From an uncultured Bacteroidaceae bacterium (GTDB lineage Bacteria > Bacteroidota > Bacteroidia > Bacteroidales > Bacteroidaceae): a stretch of DNA of 5,767 nt. The position numbers and the translations under genes were made by a program. The DNA lies in the NCBI GenBank assembly GCA_904501945.1, contig CAJGCU010000119.1, positions 1-5,767 on the forward strand, given 5' to 3'. The notes beneath the pieces were generated by a model, which worked only from the letters and a program-made list of their open reading frames with translations, was not told where the DNA came from and made no database searches. The number at the start of each line of letters is the position of its first letter. Within the stretch, counting starts at the first letter, position 1. Of this stretch, positions 5,625 to 5,767 are shown piece by piece.

Positions 5625-5767
5625 ATGAAAAAACACATTATTTTAGCATTTTTGCTGATTGTAGCAATTATCCCATCAGGAGCTCAGCAACCGAAGTACG
5701 TCTTCTACTTTATAGGCGACGGAATGGGAGTTAATCAAGTGAATGGAACAGAAGCTTATCGTGCCGA
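5625..5767 (+). CDS. Secreted alkaline phosphatase, N-terminal part (3' end outside the window)
   Basis: Only the first 47 codons are present. Residues 1-20 form a signal peptide: MKKH, a hydrophobic core IILAFLLIVAII, then PSGA, with likely cleavage before QQ. The mature protein opens PKYVFYFIGDGMGVNQVNGT. The motif IGDGMG is the first metal-binding strand of the alkaline phosphatase superfamily, and Asp32 corresponds to the zinc/magnesium ligand Asp51 of E. coli PhoA. It would act in the periplasm or at the cell surface to release phosphate. The start is the ATG at 5625, 46 bases after the ruvB stop. That A/T-rich gap (5579-5624) has no TAnnTTTG element and no evident terminator, so read-through from ruvB is possible. 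A phosphate-responsive site is not visible. The alkaline phosphatase fold is clear, but the exact subfamily cannot be settled from so short a piece. Confidence 0.88.
   Translation, partial: MKKHIILAFLLIVAIIPSGAQQPKYVFYFIGDGMGVNQVNGTEAYRA

Overview
The window looks like chromosome from a member of the Bacteroidales, most likely a Prevotella-like organism. The evidence is three promoters of the Bacteroidetes type (TTG, a 19-20 base spacer, then TAnnTTTG or a one-base variant), start codons without a strong Shine-Dalgarno sequence, a type IX secretion (T9SS)-style C-terminal tail, and a methyltransferase architecture typical of this phylum. Genus-level assignment is inference.

Left part (1 to about 1600) is AT-rich and looks accessory. 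It holds the last 43 codons of an unrecognised gene (1-132), a strong hairpin (170-197), about 200 bases with no convincing gene, and a minus-strand gene (403-1536) for a membrane-anchored protein of no recognised family. That gene has its own probable promoter at 1567-1596. Directly behind this promoter, on the plus strand, lies a short C-terminal remnant (1607-1753) of a secreted T9SS-type protein with its terminator hairpin still in place (1759-1788). The AT-rich segment therefore seems to have replaced or truncated an older surface-protein gene.

Right part (about 1900 to the end) is ordinary core chromosome with a higher GC content, all on the plus strand. It holds a THUMP-like SAM-dependent methyltransferase (1995-3215) with its own promoter inside a 12-base inverted repeat, a U32-family protein (3270-4526) of the TrhP/RlhA/UbiU type with its own promoter and a probably leaderless start, ruvB (4532-5578) only 5 bases further on, and the first 47 codons of a secreted alkaline phosphatase (5625 to the window end).

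The U32 gene and ruvB are almost certainly cotranscribed. The methyltransferase and U32 protein both point to nucleic-acid modification (RNA in the best-known relatives), and RuvB acts in recombination. The phosphatase is a periplasmic or surface phosphate-scavenging enzyme that seems to be a neighbour by position only. I found no CRISPR array, tRNA, rRNA or intact mobile element. No complete undescribed system can be shown. The best candidates for novelty are the orphan membrane protein and its junction with the T9SS remnant.
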